A stretch of DNA of 64,000 bases, from positions 1 to 64,000 of the forward strand of contig JAEWRW010000014.1 in NCBI GenBank assembly GCA_023398815.1. Reading direction: 5' to 3'. The DNA is from Bacillota bacterium (GTDB taxonomy: Bacteria > Bacillota > Clostridia > Christensenellales > UMGS416). Made by a program: the position numbers and the translations under genes. Within the stretch, counting starts at the first letter, position 1. Each line of letters begins with the position of its first letter. Below, one piece after another: positions 50,934 through 59,281 of this stretch. The notes beneath the pieces were generated by a model, which saw only the letters and a list, made by a program, of their open reading frames with translations, was not told the origin of the DNA and made no database searches.

Positions 50934-52112
50934 ATGCGGTTCCACATCGATCGAAAGTATCTGAAGGTTTGCGGCTACGTGTTTGGCACGGTGGCGGCGC
51001 TGCTTCTCTTTAACCGCTTGCTGGAGGCGTCCGACGACATCTGGCTGAGCTTGCGCAATGGGTTGGGGTTCCTGCTGGCACTGCTGAGCCCCTTCATCAC
51101 CGCCGTGGTCATTGCCTATATTCTAAGCCCCGCGGTCAGCACGATGGACGCGATGCTGCGCCGGGTGCTGCGGGGCCGGGCGGAGCGGCGGCGCAAGATC
51201 CTCTCCCTGGTGCTCGTCTATATCATACTGGCGACGTTGCTGGTCATTGCGCTCTCCTATGTGTTCCCGGCCATCACCAGCAACATCAGCGACCTCATCC
51301 GCAACGTACCGGGCTACTACGACACGGTGCTCGATTATTACAACGACAATGTCGCTACCCATCCGCTGCTTTCAAACGCCACCGTGCGCAATGCCATCAA
51401 TTCTCAGATTGTGCGCTTCAACGACAACTTTGCCACCTACACCACCCAGCTTCTGTCGGGCGTCACCAACTTCGTGCTGAGCTTTGCTTCCTCCATCGCC
51501 AGCTTCCTACTGGGGCTGGTGCTGTCGTTTTATCTGCTCAACGAGCGGGAGCACATCGGCGAGAGCACCAAGCGCCTGCTGCACGCCCGCCTGGGGGAGA
51601 GCCGCAGCCGCAGCATCACCGACTTCTTTGAGTCGGTCGACCATGTCTTTGGCAAGTACATCAGCGCCAAGCTCTTCACCTCGCTCATTGTCTTTGCGCT
51701 GGCGATGGTGCTTTTCTCGCTGCTGAAAGTGCGTTATGCAGTGCTCATGAGTCTCATCATCGCGGTGACGAACCTGGTGCCCTACATCGGCCCCTTTGTC
51801 GGTGCCATTCCGCCGGTGCTCATCGCCCTGGTGGACAGCCCCGAAAAGGCCATCTGGACGCTGGTGGCCATCCTTGCCGTGCAGGCGGTGGACAATTACT
51901 TCATCGAGCCCTACGTCATCAACGACCGGGTGGGGTTGTCGCCTTTCTGGGCGCTGTTTTCCATCATCGTCATCGGCGGGCTCTTTGGGGCGTGGGGGAT
52001 CCTGCTGGCGGTGCCGATTGCCGCGGTCATCAAGCTCCTCATCAAGCGCTATGTTGTAGGCCGTGCCACCCGCGTCGTTTCGCCGGCCAAGCCCGACGAG
52101 CGCCAAGAGTAG
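50934..52112 (+). CDS. AI-2E family transporter (PerM-like)
   Basis: This 392-residue membrane protein has about eight hydrophobic segments and the family's central region FNDNFATYTTQLLSG followed by LGLVLSFYLL. The C-terminal block RYAVLMSLIIAVTNLVPYIGPFVGAIP and QAVDNYFIEPYVI is the most conserved part. Members transport small molecules or act as sodium/proton antiporters; autoinducer-2 export is shown only for a few. It is divergent from the tRNA operon. A weak extended -10 (TGGTAGAAT, 50881-50889) may drive it. Confidence 0.88.
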   Translation: MRFHIDRKYLKVCGYVFGTVAALLLFNRLLEASDDIWLSLRNGLGFLLALLSPFITAVVIAYILSPAVSTMDAMLRRVLRGRAERRRKILSLVLVYIILATLLVIALSYVFPAITSNISDLIRNVPGYYDTVLDYYNDNVATHPLLSNATVRNAINSQIVRFNDNFATYTTQLLSGVTNFVLSFASSIASFLLGLVLSFYLLNEREHIGESTKRLLHARLGESRSRSITDFFESVDHVFGKYISAKLFTSLIVFALAMVLFSLLKVRYAVLMSLIIAVTNLVPYIGPFVGAIPPVLIALVDSPEKAIWTLVAILAVQAVDNYFIEPYVINDRVGLSPFWALFSIIVIGGLFGAWGILLAVPIAAVIKLLIKRYVVGRATRVVSPAKPDERQE

Positions 52113-52115
52113 CCC

Positions 52116-52883
52116 ATGCGGTGGGACGCAACGCTCTACCAAACCCAGCATGACTTTGTGGCGCGCTACGGCGCGTCGCTGCTTGAGCTGGTACCGGAAG
52201 GGGCCGGGACGGCACTGGACCTGGGCTGTGGCACCGGGGAGCTGACCGAGGCCCTGGCCCGTCGGGCGGGGGCGGCCATTGGGGTAGATCACTCGCCCCA
52301 GATGGTGCAGGCGGCCCGGCGAGCCCATCCGGGGCTGCGCTTTGCGCTGGCCGATGGTTGCGCCTTGCCTTGGCAAGAGGCCTTCGACGTTGTCTTTTCC
52401 AATGCCGTGTTCCATTGGGTTACCAACCAGGCCGCGTTGCTGGCCAGCGTCCACCGGGTGCTCAAGCCCGGCGGGGTGCTGGTTTGCGAGTTTGGTGCCA
52501 AAGGCAATATCGGTAGCATGCAGGCGGCGTTCACCCAGGCTCTTGCCCGGCGGGGGTTGGACTGGCCGTCGCCGTTCTTCTTCCCCAGTGCCGACGAGTA
52601 TGGCCGACAGCTGGTGGATGCGGGGTTTGAACCTCAGCTGGTGCGGGAATACGACCGTCCTACGCCGCTCAAGGGCGGGGAGACTGGCTTACGCCTGTGG
52701 ATGATCCAGTTCTTCGCCGGGGCACTGGCAACGCTGCCACCCGGCGTGGCGAACGATGTGTTGGCTGAAACGGAGCAGGCACTGCGCAGTGCCCTGTGGC
52801 AGGGCGATGGCTGGGTGGCCGACTATCGCCGTCTGCGGTGTGTGGCACGCAAGCCCGGCGTGGTAGGAGAGTCGGAAATGTAG
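52116..52883 (+). CDS. Class I SAM-dependent methyltransferase
   Basis: This 255-residue enzyme has motif I LDLGCGTGEL, a motif II region AIGVDHSPQM, then FDVVFSNAVFHWV and HRVLKPGGVLVCEF. The overall plan is that of trans-aconitate methyltransferase (Tam)-like enzymes, but the substrate is unproven. It begins three bases after the AI-2E transporter stop, so it is probably translated by coupling. Repeat copy B lies between its stop and the convergent gene. Confidence 0.85.
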   Translation: MRWDATLYQTQHDFVARYGASLLELVPEGAGTALDLGCGTGELTEALARRAGAAIGVDHSPQMVQAARRAHPGLRFALADGCALPWQEAFDVVFSNAVFHWVTNQAALLASVHRVLKPGGVLVCEFGAKGNIGSMQAAFTQALARRGLDWPSPFFFPSADEYGRQLVDAGFEPQLVREYDRPTPLKGGETGLRLWMIQFFAGALATLPPGVANDVLAETEQALRSALWQGDGWVADYRRLRCVARKPGVVGESEM

Positions 52884-52932
52884 TGATTGTCTTCCTGAGT
52901 GAAGCACGCCACCGGTGACAATTGGAATAACA

Positions 52933-52963
52933 CCACAAGGGAGGCCATTGGCCTCCCTTGTGG
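52933..52963. terminator. 14-bp perfect hairpin at the end of copy B
   Basis: CCACAAGGGAGGCC pairs with GGCCTCCCTTGTGG over ATT. It lies between convergent genes. No clear T-run follows, so its terminator function is uncertain. Confidence 0.5.
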
Positions 52964-53140
52964 TCAGGTTGTCAAGATAGTCGATACAGGAAGAAAGAGG
53001 GAGAACCAAGCGCGTTTATCCAGCGGGAGGAACAAGTGCAGGAGAGAACCCCAACAGCAAAAACCCACCCGTAGACGAAGCGTATTTTCCAAAAACCCGC
53101 ATGAGTGCTATCCTTTTGCATCGTTCGGCGACATGTGCGG

Positions 53141-53235
53141 CGAATTGGACACGCAGGATGCGTGTCCAACCGTCACGCCGCTAAGGCATTGCTCCGCAAT
53201 GCCTTAGCGCCCGGTGGCGCGTAAGGCGTGAACGG
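53141..53235 (-). repeat. Palindromic 95-bp module of copy B
   Basis: The inverted counterpart of 15461-15556: outer CCGTTCACGCC/GGCGTGACGG, inner GGCATTGC/GCAATGCC and a GGACACGC/GCGTGTCC hairpin. Differences from the copy A module fall mostly in loops. Confidence 0.7.
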
Positions 53236-53347
53236 CGATATGTCCAAAACGAGAACAAGCGCTTTGAATCGTGGCTGTCGCAACAGAGGCCAGGTCGCAT
53301 GGGCGAGCAGCGTGCGTAGCACGCGACCAGCCAGACGCGAAAGGCGC

Positions 53348-54226
53348 TCAGTCCTCGATGAGCTCCCAGCTGTCCCAGGCCACGGCCAGCGCCTGCCGGT
53401 CAGTAAGCGGCAGATGGGGCAGCGGCAGGTCGCTGCGGGGCTTGGCATCGGCGGAGCAGTGCACCGAGAGCAGCACCGGTACCAGCGCCAGCCCCGCGGT
53501 GCTGGCATCCTCCAGCTGGCCGATGTTGGGCGTGGCGATGAGGCTGCCCGCGCTGACGCCCACATAGACCTTGCCGGCGAACACCATGGCTTTTGCGACC
53601 CGGTCGAAGCCGGTGGCCCGCACCCGGCGCAGCAGGTGGGCGGTGTCCCCGCCGGTGAAGTAGACCACATCATAACTCATGGCCTCGCTCAGCGGTACTG
53701 GGGTGGAGAGGTCGCAATCCACGATGTGCTCGGGCCGGATGCCGAGAGCAATGAGTTCCTGCCGGCACACTGGCACCATGGCGCGGGCGTCGTCGTCGAT
53801 GGCGGCGGCGGTGACAAACAGCACCCGGGCGTCGGCGGGGGAGCCAGGCAGCATGCTTAGGAACCGCCCGGCGATGTTGGCGCGCCGGTTGCCTGTGTCA
53901 TCCTCCCACCCCGCGCTGGTCAGCAGGACGTTACGCCAGGCGTGGGTGCCATGCTCGGCAGCCCAGCGACGCACCCGCGCCACCCGGGCGCCCGGCGGGT
54001 GGTCGCCGTGCACCGGGTCGGCGAAGGAGTAGGCATAGAGCTTGCTACAGGGCAGCTCGTCACATTCGCCGCAGTGGGCATGGCCGCGCCCCTGGCAGCA
54101 CTGGGCCACCGGGCACTCCCCGTGGAAGGGGTGCCCCAGTGACTCCACACAGCCGCGGCAGCCGTGGCTCTCCCGCCAGGGGCAGCCGGCACAGAGAAGG
54201 CCGCAGCGCGATTCAATTGCAGTCAT
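53348..54226 (-). CDS. DUF3795-peptidase S51 fusion protein
   Basis: A 292-residue protein. The N-terminal third (1 to about 75) is cysteine-rich, with CGLLCAGCPW, CRGC and CGECDELPC, the pattern of DUF3795. From about residue 85 it is a peptidase E (S51)-like domain: YDVVYFTGGDTAHLL and YVGVSAGSLIA with the nucleophile serine in GVSAGS, and a dinucleotide-like first strand VLFVTAAA. S51 enzymes release Asp from peptides. The combination with a probable metal-binding module is unusual to me. The ATG at 54226 overlaps the preceding gene's TGA (ATGA). Confidence 0.78.
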   Translation of the reverse strand: MTAIESRCGLLCAGCPWRESHGCRGCVESLGHPFHGECPVAQCCQGRGHAHCGECDELPCSKLYAYSFADPVHGDHPPGARVARVRRWAAEHGTHAWRNVLLTSAGWEDDTGNRRANIAGRFLSMLPGSPADARVLFVTAAAIDDDARAMVPVCRQELIALGIRPEHIVDCDLSTPVPLSEAMSYDVVYFTGGDTAHLLRRVRATGFDRVAKAMVFAGKVYVGVSAGSLIATPNIGQLEDASTAGLALVPVLLSVHCSADAKPRSDLPLPHLPLTDRQALAVAWDSWELIED

Positions 54227-55281
54227 AGTTCCAGTTCCTTTCCGTCCCACCGGCGCAGGGGGCTGCGCTCGGGGTCGTTGATCTCGTAAATTGCCTGTGC
54301 GATTTCCTCCCGCCGGCGTGTTTTCTCGTCGTCGGGCAGGGTGAGGAGTACATCCTCCAGCACAAAAGGCCCCTGCTTGAAGGCCCCCACGACAGCCCCG
54401 ACAAACTGCCCGTCAACGAGCAGATAGAAGAGCGTCTCCCACTGGGGGTGGGCGAAACGGGCCTTGAGGGCGCTTTCGTGCTGGCGCACCAGCGGGTCAG
54501 CCCGGTGCAGGGCAAAGACCGATGGCGTGGGTTCCAGCGTTTTACCCAGCAGCGCCGCGTCCCCCGGCAGGGCCACAAGGCCCGCCCCTACCGCCACAAC
54601 CTCGTCCCGCTCCCGCAGCAGTGCCAGCACCGCCTTTGCCACCGCCGCCGGCAGGCGGAAGTAGTCTCGCATCTGGGTGGCGTCGGCGGCCACCGCCAGC
54701 GGAAGCCAGCGCCGCACGAGCTCGGCTGCGGCCTCCACGGGCGTGTAACGTGCCAAGTCCAATTCGGGGAACTCGCTCTCCATCCGGTAGAACCCGCGGT
54801 CCCAGTCGCGGTCGATCTGGTCCTCAAAGACCTCAAAGGCATGTTGCAGGCGGTGGAGGGCGGGGGTGATGTTCCGCACCAGATGGCCGGTGGCCTCCTT
54901 CATCTGGCCGATGGTCATCGGCCCTTCGTGGCGCAGCAGGGTGAGGAGCTCCTCCTCCAACCGCGTGTGGAGGGGCAGCGCCTTCCGGGTGGCGCAGGCA
55001 AAGAGCTCCAGGTCGCGCCGGTCGACATAGCCGATGGCCCCGCCCAGGAAGCGACCCTTCAGGATGTCCCGCCCGGCACGGCGGTGGTCGTTGTAGGCCA
55101 GGTCGTCGAAGACCGTGCGGTGCACCAAGCGCGGCGGCTCGCCGGGGCGACACCAGTATACCGTTGTCACCGGCGACAGCGCACGGAAGAGATCGTCGTA
55201 CTCCGCGTGGGTGGCAGGGGAGACGAGGTGCTGCCGCTGGAGCCGCAGCGCCGCGATGGTGCGCGGGTTGGGGTCAGCCAT
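54223..55281 (-). CDS. AlkZ-like winged-helix DNA-binding protein
   Basis: This 352-residue protein resembles the HTH_42/AlkZ family (DNA glycosylases for crosslinks and alkylated bases): ALRLQRQHLVSP opening, WCRPGEP and DDLAYNDHRRAGRDI in the first third, and three winged-helix-like blocks after that (EGPMTIGQMKEATGHLV). Whether the catalytic QxQ or QxD residues are present could not be settled. Its start overlaps the flavin reductase stop by eight bases. It is the middle gene of a three-gene minus-strand operon. Confidence 0.6.
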   Translation of the reverse strand: MADPNPRTIAALRLQRQHLVSPATHAEYDDLFRALSPVTTVYWCRPGEPPRLVHRTVFDDLAYNDHRRAGRDILKGRFLGGAIGYVDRRDLELFACATRKALPLHTRLEEELLTLLRHEGPMTIGQMKEATGHLVRNITPALHRLQHAFEVFEDQIDRDWDRGFYRMESEFPELDLARYTPVEAAAELVRRWLPLAVAADATQMRDYFRLPAAVAKAVLALLRERDEVVAVGAGLVALPGDAALLGKTLEPTPSVFALHRADPLVRQHESALKARFAHPQWETLFYLLVDGQFVGAVVGAFKQGPFVLEDVLLTLPDDEKTRRREEIAQAIYEINDPERSPLRRWDGKELEL

Positions 55282-55918
55282 GGCGCACCTCCGTCAGGGC
55301 CATCACACCGTCAGGCTCGGTGTGACCGGTGGCCGGGTCGGTGGGGGAGTGCAGGTTGTAGAGGAACCCGCTGGGGCCGCAGAGGGCCTGCCGGGTGTTG
55401 CGGCCTTCCTCCACGGCGGCGTGCATCACACGGCCAATGACGAGCTCGGTGATGCCGCGCCCCGAGAGGTCAAGGTGCCGCTCCAACCGGCATTCCAACG
55501 TCAGGAAGGCCTCAGCCACCCGTGGCGCATCCACCGCCTGTGCCGGTTCGGCGGTCAGCCCGGCTGCCGCCAGCTCGTCGGTATCGTCGCCGTTGTGTTC
55601 CACGGTGCGCAGGCAGGCGTCCAAGTGCTCCGCCCCCAGGAAGTTGACGCAGAACACGCCCTCCCGCAGGATGTTGCGGAAGGTGTGCCCGCCGGGCATC
55701 AGGCCGCCAAGGATGGCAAAGAACCCACCCGCGTCGCCGGAAAAGCTGCTCCAGCTGTGCAGACAGGCGTTGGCCGCGCCGTTCGCCTTGCGGGTGGTGA
55801 TGAGAAACAGGGGCTGGGGCACGCCGGCCACAAACTCGAAGTGGGAGAAGAGGTCATACTGTCCGGGCCAACTCTCCCGCAGGGCGGCGGGCCGTTCGGT
55901 GCCGATTTCGTGTTTCAT
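55274..55918 (-). CDS. Flavin reductase-like FMN-binding protein
   Basis: A 214-residue split-barrel protein. Residues about 30-190 match the flavin reductase family: PLFLITTRKANGAANACLHSW, GGFFAILGGLMPGGHTFRNI (FMN phosphate site) and CVNFLGAEH. It probably reduces FMN or uses it for an unknown redox step. The ATG at 55918 follows GGAGG; the in-frame extension upstream crosses the promoter. It leads the operon with the AlkZ-like and DUF3795-S51 genes. Confidence 0.85.
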   Translation of the reverse strand: MKHEIGTERPAALRESWPGQYDLFSHFEFVAGVPQPLFLITTRKANGAANACLHSWSSFSGDAGGFFAILGGLMPGGHTFRNILREGVFCVNFLGAEHLDACLRTVEHNGDDTDELAAAGLTAEPAQAVDAPRVAEAFLTLECRLERHLDLSGRGITELVIGRVMHAAVEEGRNTRQALCGPSGFLYNLHSPTDPATGHTEPDGVMALTEVRHG

Positions 55919-55950
55919 GGGGCCTCCTTGTGAGGAAGGATATGTATAGT

Positions 55951-55959
55951 AGTATAGCA
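55951..55959 (-). promoter_or_regulatory. Extended -10 promoter for the flavin reductase operon
   Basis: On the minus strand TGCTATACT (55959-55951) is an extended -10 about 30 bases before the start. The -35 is weak. Confidence 0.5.
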
Positions 55960-55984
55960 AACAACGTTGACAACAGGGTGTCAG

Positions 55985-56260
55985 CCTTTCGCGTCTGCCG
56001 CGTGGCGACAGCCGCGATTCAAACAGCTTGTTCCCGTTATGGCTGGATCGGTCGCCGCACATGTCGCCGACCGATCACGGGTTGCAGCTCTCATGCGGGG
56101 TTTCTAAGGATACGTGCGCCTGCGGGCGGAGCTTTTTCTCTGCTTGTGCTAACCCTGCCTTTCATCCCGCCGAATAAATCGGCGGGATGTTCGTCTCCAT
56201 TTGCTTGCCCTAGGGGTTTGTGGACACACTGAACCACCCGCCACGGATGTGGCGGGCGGT
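55985..56260 (+). repeat. Copy C of the dispersed structured repeat (simplest form)
   Basis: Between two minus-strand genes, with repeat sense on the plus strand. CCCGT/ACGGG (56033-56037, 56077-56081) encloses a 9-bp stem GATCGGTCG/CGACCGATC (56046-56054, 56068-56076) with loop CCGCACATGTCGC (56055-56067). Then TCATGCGGGG and TAAGGATACG (56091-56114), a 10-bp stem ATCCCGCCGA/TCGGCGGGAT with loop ATAAA (56164-56188), and ACTGA before a 3' hairpin (56233-56260). No insert units are present. No coding frame is plausible. Confidence 0.75.
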
Positions 56261-56289
56261 TGTTACGTTGCTTGATGGATCGGCCACAG

Positions 56290-58524
56290 CTATTTCGTCC
56301 AATACTCCACGAATGCGTCCAAGCTGCGGATGGCTGAGCGGATGTTGGGGTAGACGGGCAGGCCGTTCTCCTCGAGGTACCTCACCATGGCTTGGTAGTG
56401 CTGGCCAGCGTTGACCGATACGACGATGGGCTTCTGGGTGCGCCGGTGCAGGCGCACCAGCAGCGGGGCGATGGCGTCGTCGTCCAGATATCGGTCGGGC
56501 GTGGTCTTCAGGTTGTCGATGTGGGGCACGATGGCCACAAACATGCAGTCCACCCCGGGGTCGCTGAGGACGGCCTCGATGAACTCCACATACAGCACGT
56601 CGTCGGTCATGGGGGTGAGGTCGAGGAACGAGGTGTGCACATCCACCAACCCATGGCGGTTGAGGGTGCGCAGGCGCTCGGTCGTCTCGGGCAGCAGGGC
56701 GGCCTGCTGGAGGCTGCGCAGCGTGTCCGCACCCATGGTGGCGTCGAGACCGGCGTTCACCACCCCGGCCACCCGGCGGCCGGCGGGCTTGCGACTGTGG
56801 AGCATGGCGAAGGCCCGGGTGTAGTTGTAAAAGTCGTCCAGTTCCTCGGCCAGCACGCAGCCAGATTGCCGGCAGGCAGCGCGGAACACGTCGTAGCTGC
56901 CGGAGATGGACGCTGTGTGGCTGGCGGCGGCCTTGGCCCCGGCCTCGGTGCGGCCGGATTTGTAGACCACCAGGGGCTTTTTGCTTTGGCGCGCCATGTC
57001 GAAGAACTGGCGGCCCTCCCCGGCGGAGATGCCCTCAATGTACATGCTCAGGATGTCGATCTGGGGGTCCTGCTCAAAGTGGCACATGAGGTCGGGGATG
57101 TTGACATCGACCTTGTTGCCAAAACTGACAATGGCGCGGAAGATGGGGGCGGACTGGGTGCGCTCGATGCTGGTAATGGCCATGGCACCGCTTTGAGTCA
57201 GCAGCGCCGCGTTGGAGTGCTCCCCCCAGGCCACGTGCAGCCGCTCTTCCTCAATGAAGAGCGTGTTGACGCCCAGGCTCTCCCCACCGGGGGCGTAGAA
57301 GACGCCCATGCAGTTGGGGCCGATGAAACGCACGCCGTCGGGCCGCCCGCCCAGCACCGCCTCGGCAAAGTCGGGGTAGGGCATGTCGGATGGTACGCCG
57401 GAAATGAGCACCACCGCCTTGTCTGCCGGCAGGCTCCGCACAAAGGACACCGAGTGCTGGGCCGGGGCGGCATACACCACCAGGTCATAGGGGTGGGGGA
57501 TGTCGTCCAAACTCTTGTAGAGCGGGTAGGCCGTGCCGTTGATGGTCGTCTCACCGCCCTTGGGGTTGACGCAGTAAACATCCCGCCGCCCCAGGTCGTG
57601 GAAGAGCGTGGCGATGACCCGGGCCATGCTGTGGCGGGTGGGGTCGGTGGAGACCCCCAGCACGGCAATGCCCTCGGGCGCAAAGAACCGGCGCAGGTTC
57701 CGGATGTTGGGGGCCTGCACCACCGTCAGGCAGTCGTCGCAGGCGCTGAACTCGGCATAGCCGTCCACCGCCAGGAAGCGCCCGTCCTCGGCAAACACGA
57801 AGGGGTTGAGGTCGAGGATCTGCAGCAGGAAGCGGGGGCGCGTGTCCGCCATGGGGGAGTAGGCCATCCCCAGCTCCGAGAGCACCGCCAGCGCCCGTGC
57901 CATCATGTCGAGATATTCGGGGTGGCCCTGTTCCTCATACTTGGTGCTAATCTTCAGCGAGCGAGTCAGCGCCTGGGCGTCGTGGTAGCTCACCGGGGCC
58001 AGCAGCAGGTTTGCCGCGTCGTAGTGCGCGGCAAAGAACTCGGCGTCGTCGCCACCCTTGGTCAGCGTCACCACCGGGCCAAAGGCTGGGTCGTCCTTCA
58101 GGCCGATCATGATTTCGTTGCCCAGCGCCTGGGTGAAGGTTACGAACTCCACGATCAGGAATCCGTCAATCGTCGGTTGGCTGTCCGCCGGGAAGTGGGA
58201 GAGCACCTCCTCCCGCATGTTGTGGAGCACGAAGCGCACAAACAGCGGGTCCAGGTTCGTCACCCGCTTCACCCCGCCGTAGCGCTGGTTGTGAGCCAGA
58301 TTGCGGGAGACGGTCTTGACGATGAGCGCCCCGCCAGAGAAGCGCCCCAGCAACGCGCCGTTGACCTCGTTCATGTCCCGCACGAAGATGTGCTTGGGCA
58401 CCGAGAGGCCCAGCGATTCCAGCACGCCGTAGACTTCGTGCTCGTGCAGGGTGCTGCGGCCATCTGCGGCCGCCCCGGCAAAGATGGTGTCGATGCGATC
58501 GATGGTGTCACGATGGAGTGCCAT
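56290..58524 (-). CDS. NDP-forming acyl-CoA synthetase (ATP-grasp first)
   Basis: This 744-residue enzyme of the ADP-forming acetyl-CoA synthetase/protein acetyltransferase superfamily links acyl-CoA hydrolysis or synthesis to nucleotide phosphate. An ATP-grasp domain (about 10-240) comes first. Next are the CoA-binding Rossmann domain (about 285-390: GIAVLGVSTDPTRHSMARVI) and succinyl-CoA-ligase-like domains to about 720. The phosphohistidine is probable in SHTASISGSYDVF. ATP-grasp at the N-terminus is the reverse of the order in the common archaeal alpha-beta fusion. ATG 58524 follows GGAGG. In fermenters this step yields ATP from acyl-CoA. Confidence 0.82.
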   Translation of the reverse strand: MALHRDTIDRIDTIFAGAAADGRSTLHEHEVYGVLESLGLSVPKHIFVRDMNEVNGALLGRFSGGALIVKTVSRNLAHNQRYGGVKRVTNLDPLFVRFVLHNMREEVLSHFPADSQPTIDGFLIVEFVTFTQALGNEIMIGLKDDPAFGPVVTLTKGGDDAEFFAAHYDAANLLLAPVSYHDAQALTRSLKISTKYEEQGHPEYLDMMARALAVLSELGMAYSPMADTRPRFLLQILDLNPFVFAEDGRFLAVDGYAEFSACDDCLTVVQAPNIRNLRRFFAPEGIAVLGVSTDPTRHSMARVIATLFHDLGRRDVYCVNPKGGETTINGTAYPLYKSLDDIPHPYDLVVYAAPAQHSVSFVRSLPADKAVVLISGVPSDMPYPDFAEAVLGGRPDGVRFIGPNCMGVFYAPGGESLGVNTLFIEEERLHVAWGEHSNAALLTQSGAMAITSIERTQSAPIFRAIVSFGNKVDVNIPDLMCHFEQDPQIDILSMYIEGISAGEGRQFFDMARQSKKPLVVYKSGRTEAGAKAAASHTASISGSYDVFRAACRQSGCVLAEELDDFYNYTRAFAMLHSRKPAGRRVAGVVNAGLDATMGADTLRSLQQAALLPETTERLRTLNRHGLVDVHTSFLDLTPMTDDVLYVEFIEAVLSDPGVDCMFVAIVPHIDNLKTTPDRYLDDDAIAPLLVRLHRRTQKPIVVSVNAGQHYQAMVRYLEENGLPVYPNIRSAIRSLDAFVEYWTK

Positions 58525-58610
58525 GGCAATCCTCCGGAAAAAATGGATGTGATTCAATTTTACGGAAAGGCGGACGGGGACACAAGGGGGTACGCGGCAA
58601 AACGGGCGCT

Positions 58611-59063
58611 TTATTTTGCCTTGGCGGCACAGTCGGCGCACAGGCCGGTCAACGTGATGTGATGGTCGCTGACCAGAAAGCCATATTGGCTGAGTACCGT
58701 CTGCTCGATGCCGGCCATCATGTCCTCCTTCAACTCCAGCACCGCGCCGCAGCGCAGGCACTGCAGGTGGGCGTGGGAGTGGCCTTCGTCGTCCGCGCAG
58801 TACTCATAAACCGTACTGCCGCCGGGCAGATGGGCGCGCTTGATGTAGCCCATGTCCTGCAGCAGCTGCACGGCGCGATAAACCGTGGCGATGCCCACGT
58901 CGCCGCGGTTGAGGGTGCGGTGCAGGTCCTCGGCGGTGAAGTGGCCCCCCATGGACGCGACGGCCTGCAACGCCTCCACCCGTTGGGCGGTCAGGCGCAG
59001 GCCGCGGGCCTTGAGGGCTTGCTCAAAGCGCGCGAGGTCGGGCGTGTGGCGGACGCTGTTCAT
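58611..59063 (-). CDS. Fur family transcriptional regulator
   Basis: This 150-residue metalloregulator has a winged helix (LRLTAQRVEALQAV, DLHRTLNRGDVGIATVYRAVQLL) and a C-terminal dimer domain with HSHAHLQCLRC and CADC, the two CX2C zinc sites. It could be Fur, PerR or Zur; the metal-sensing His residues are not diagnostic by eye. It is divergent from the Mrp ATPase gene and shares a 218-base intergenic region with it. A 19-bp Fur/Per box was not identified. Confidence 0.88.
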   Translation of the reverse strand: MNSVRHTPDLARFEQALKARGLRLTAQRVEALQAVASMGGHFTAEDLHRTLNRGDVGIATVYRAVQLLQDMGYIKRAHLPGGSTVYEYCADDEGHSHAHLQCLRCGAVLELKEDMMAGIEQTVLSQYGFLVSDHHITLTGLCADCAAKAK

Positions 59064-59103
59064 GGCTCTCCTGTTCAGCTGTTTGATGGCACATTATTCT
59101 ATT

Positions 59104-59112
59104 AGTATACCA
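59104..59112 (-). promoter_or_regulatory. Extended -10 promoter of the Fur family gene
   Basis: On the minus strand TGGTATACT (59112-59104) lies about 40 bases before the start. Confidence 0.55.
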
Positions 59113-59214
59113 CGGCTGGCGTCACAACGTATATGCGATTTTGCACATGTATTCTGCGCCGTCCAACGTTGGGCAATGTTACCGCCCGGCGCCGGCGCGT
59201 ATGGCCCCCGAAAA

Positions 59215-59243
59215 TTGACAAAATAGGTGTGCTGGTCTATATT
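59215..59243 (+). promoter_or_regulatory. Sigma-A promoter of the Mrp ATPase gene
   Basis: A perfect TTGACA (59215-59220), a 17-bp spacer and TATATT (59238-59243). Confidence 0.85.
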
Positions 59244-59281
59244 GAGGTCGTCAGTGATTTCCAAACAATGGAGGGGCAACT

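Larger units (their letters stand above)
52933..53290 (-). repeat. Copy B of the dispersed structured repeat (minus strand)
   Basis: Read on the minus strand from 53290: a strand near CACGATTCAAAGCGCTTGTT, ATCG, the 95-bp palindromic module (53235-53141), loop CCGCACATGTCGC (53140-53128), CGAT, a CTCATGCGGG strand, a hairpin with loop ATAAA (53019-53015), and CCTGA followed by a 14-bp perfect hairpin (52963-52933). The first 190 bases are about 85 percent identical by eye to copy A. It lies downstream of the minus-strand DUF3795-S51 gene, in the same orientation. Confidence 0.72.
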
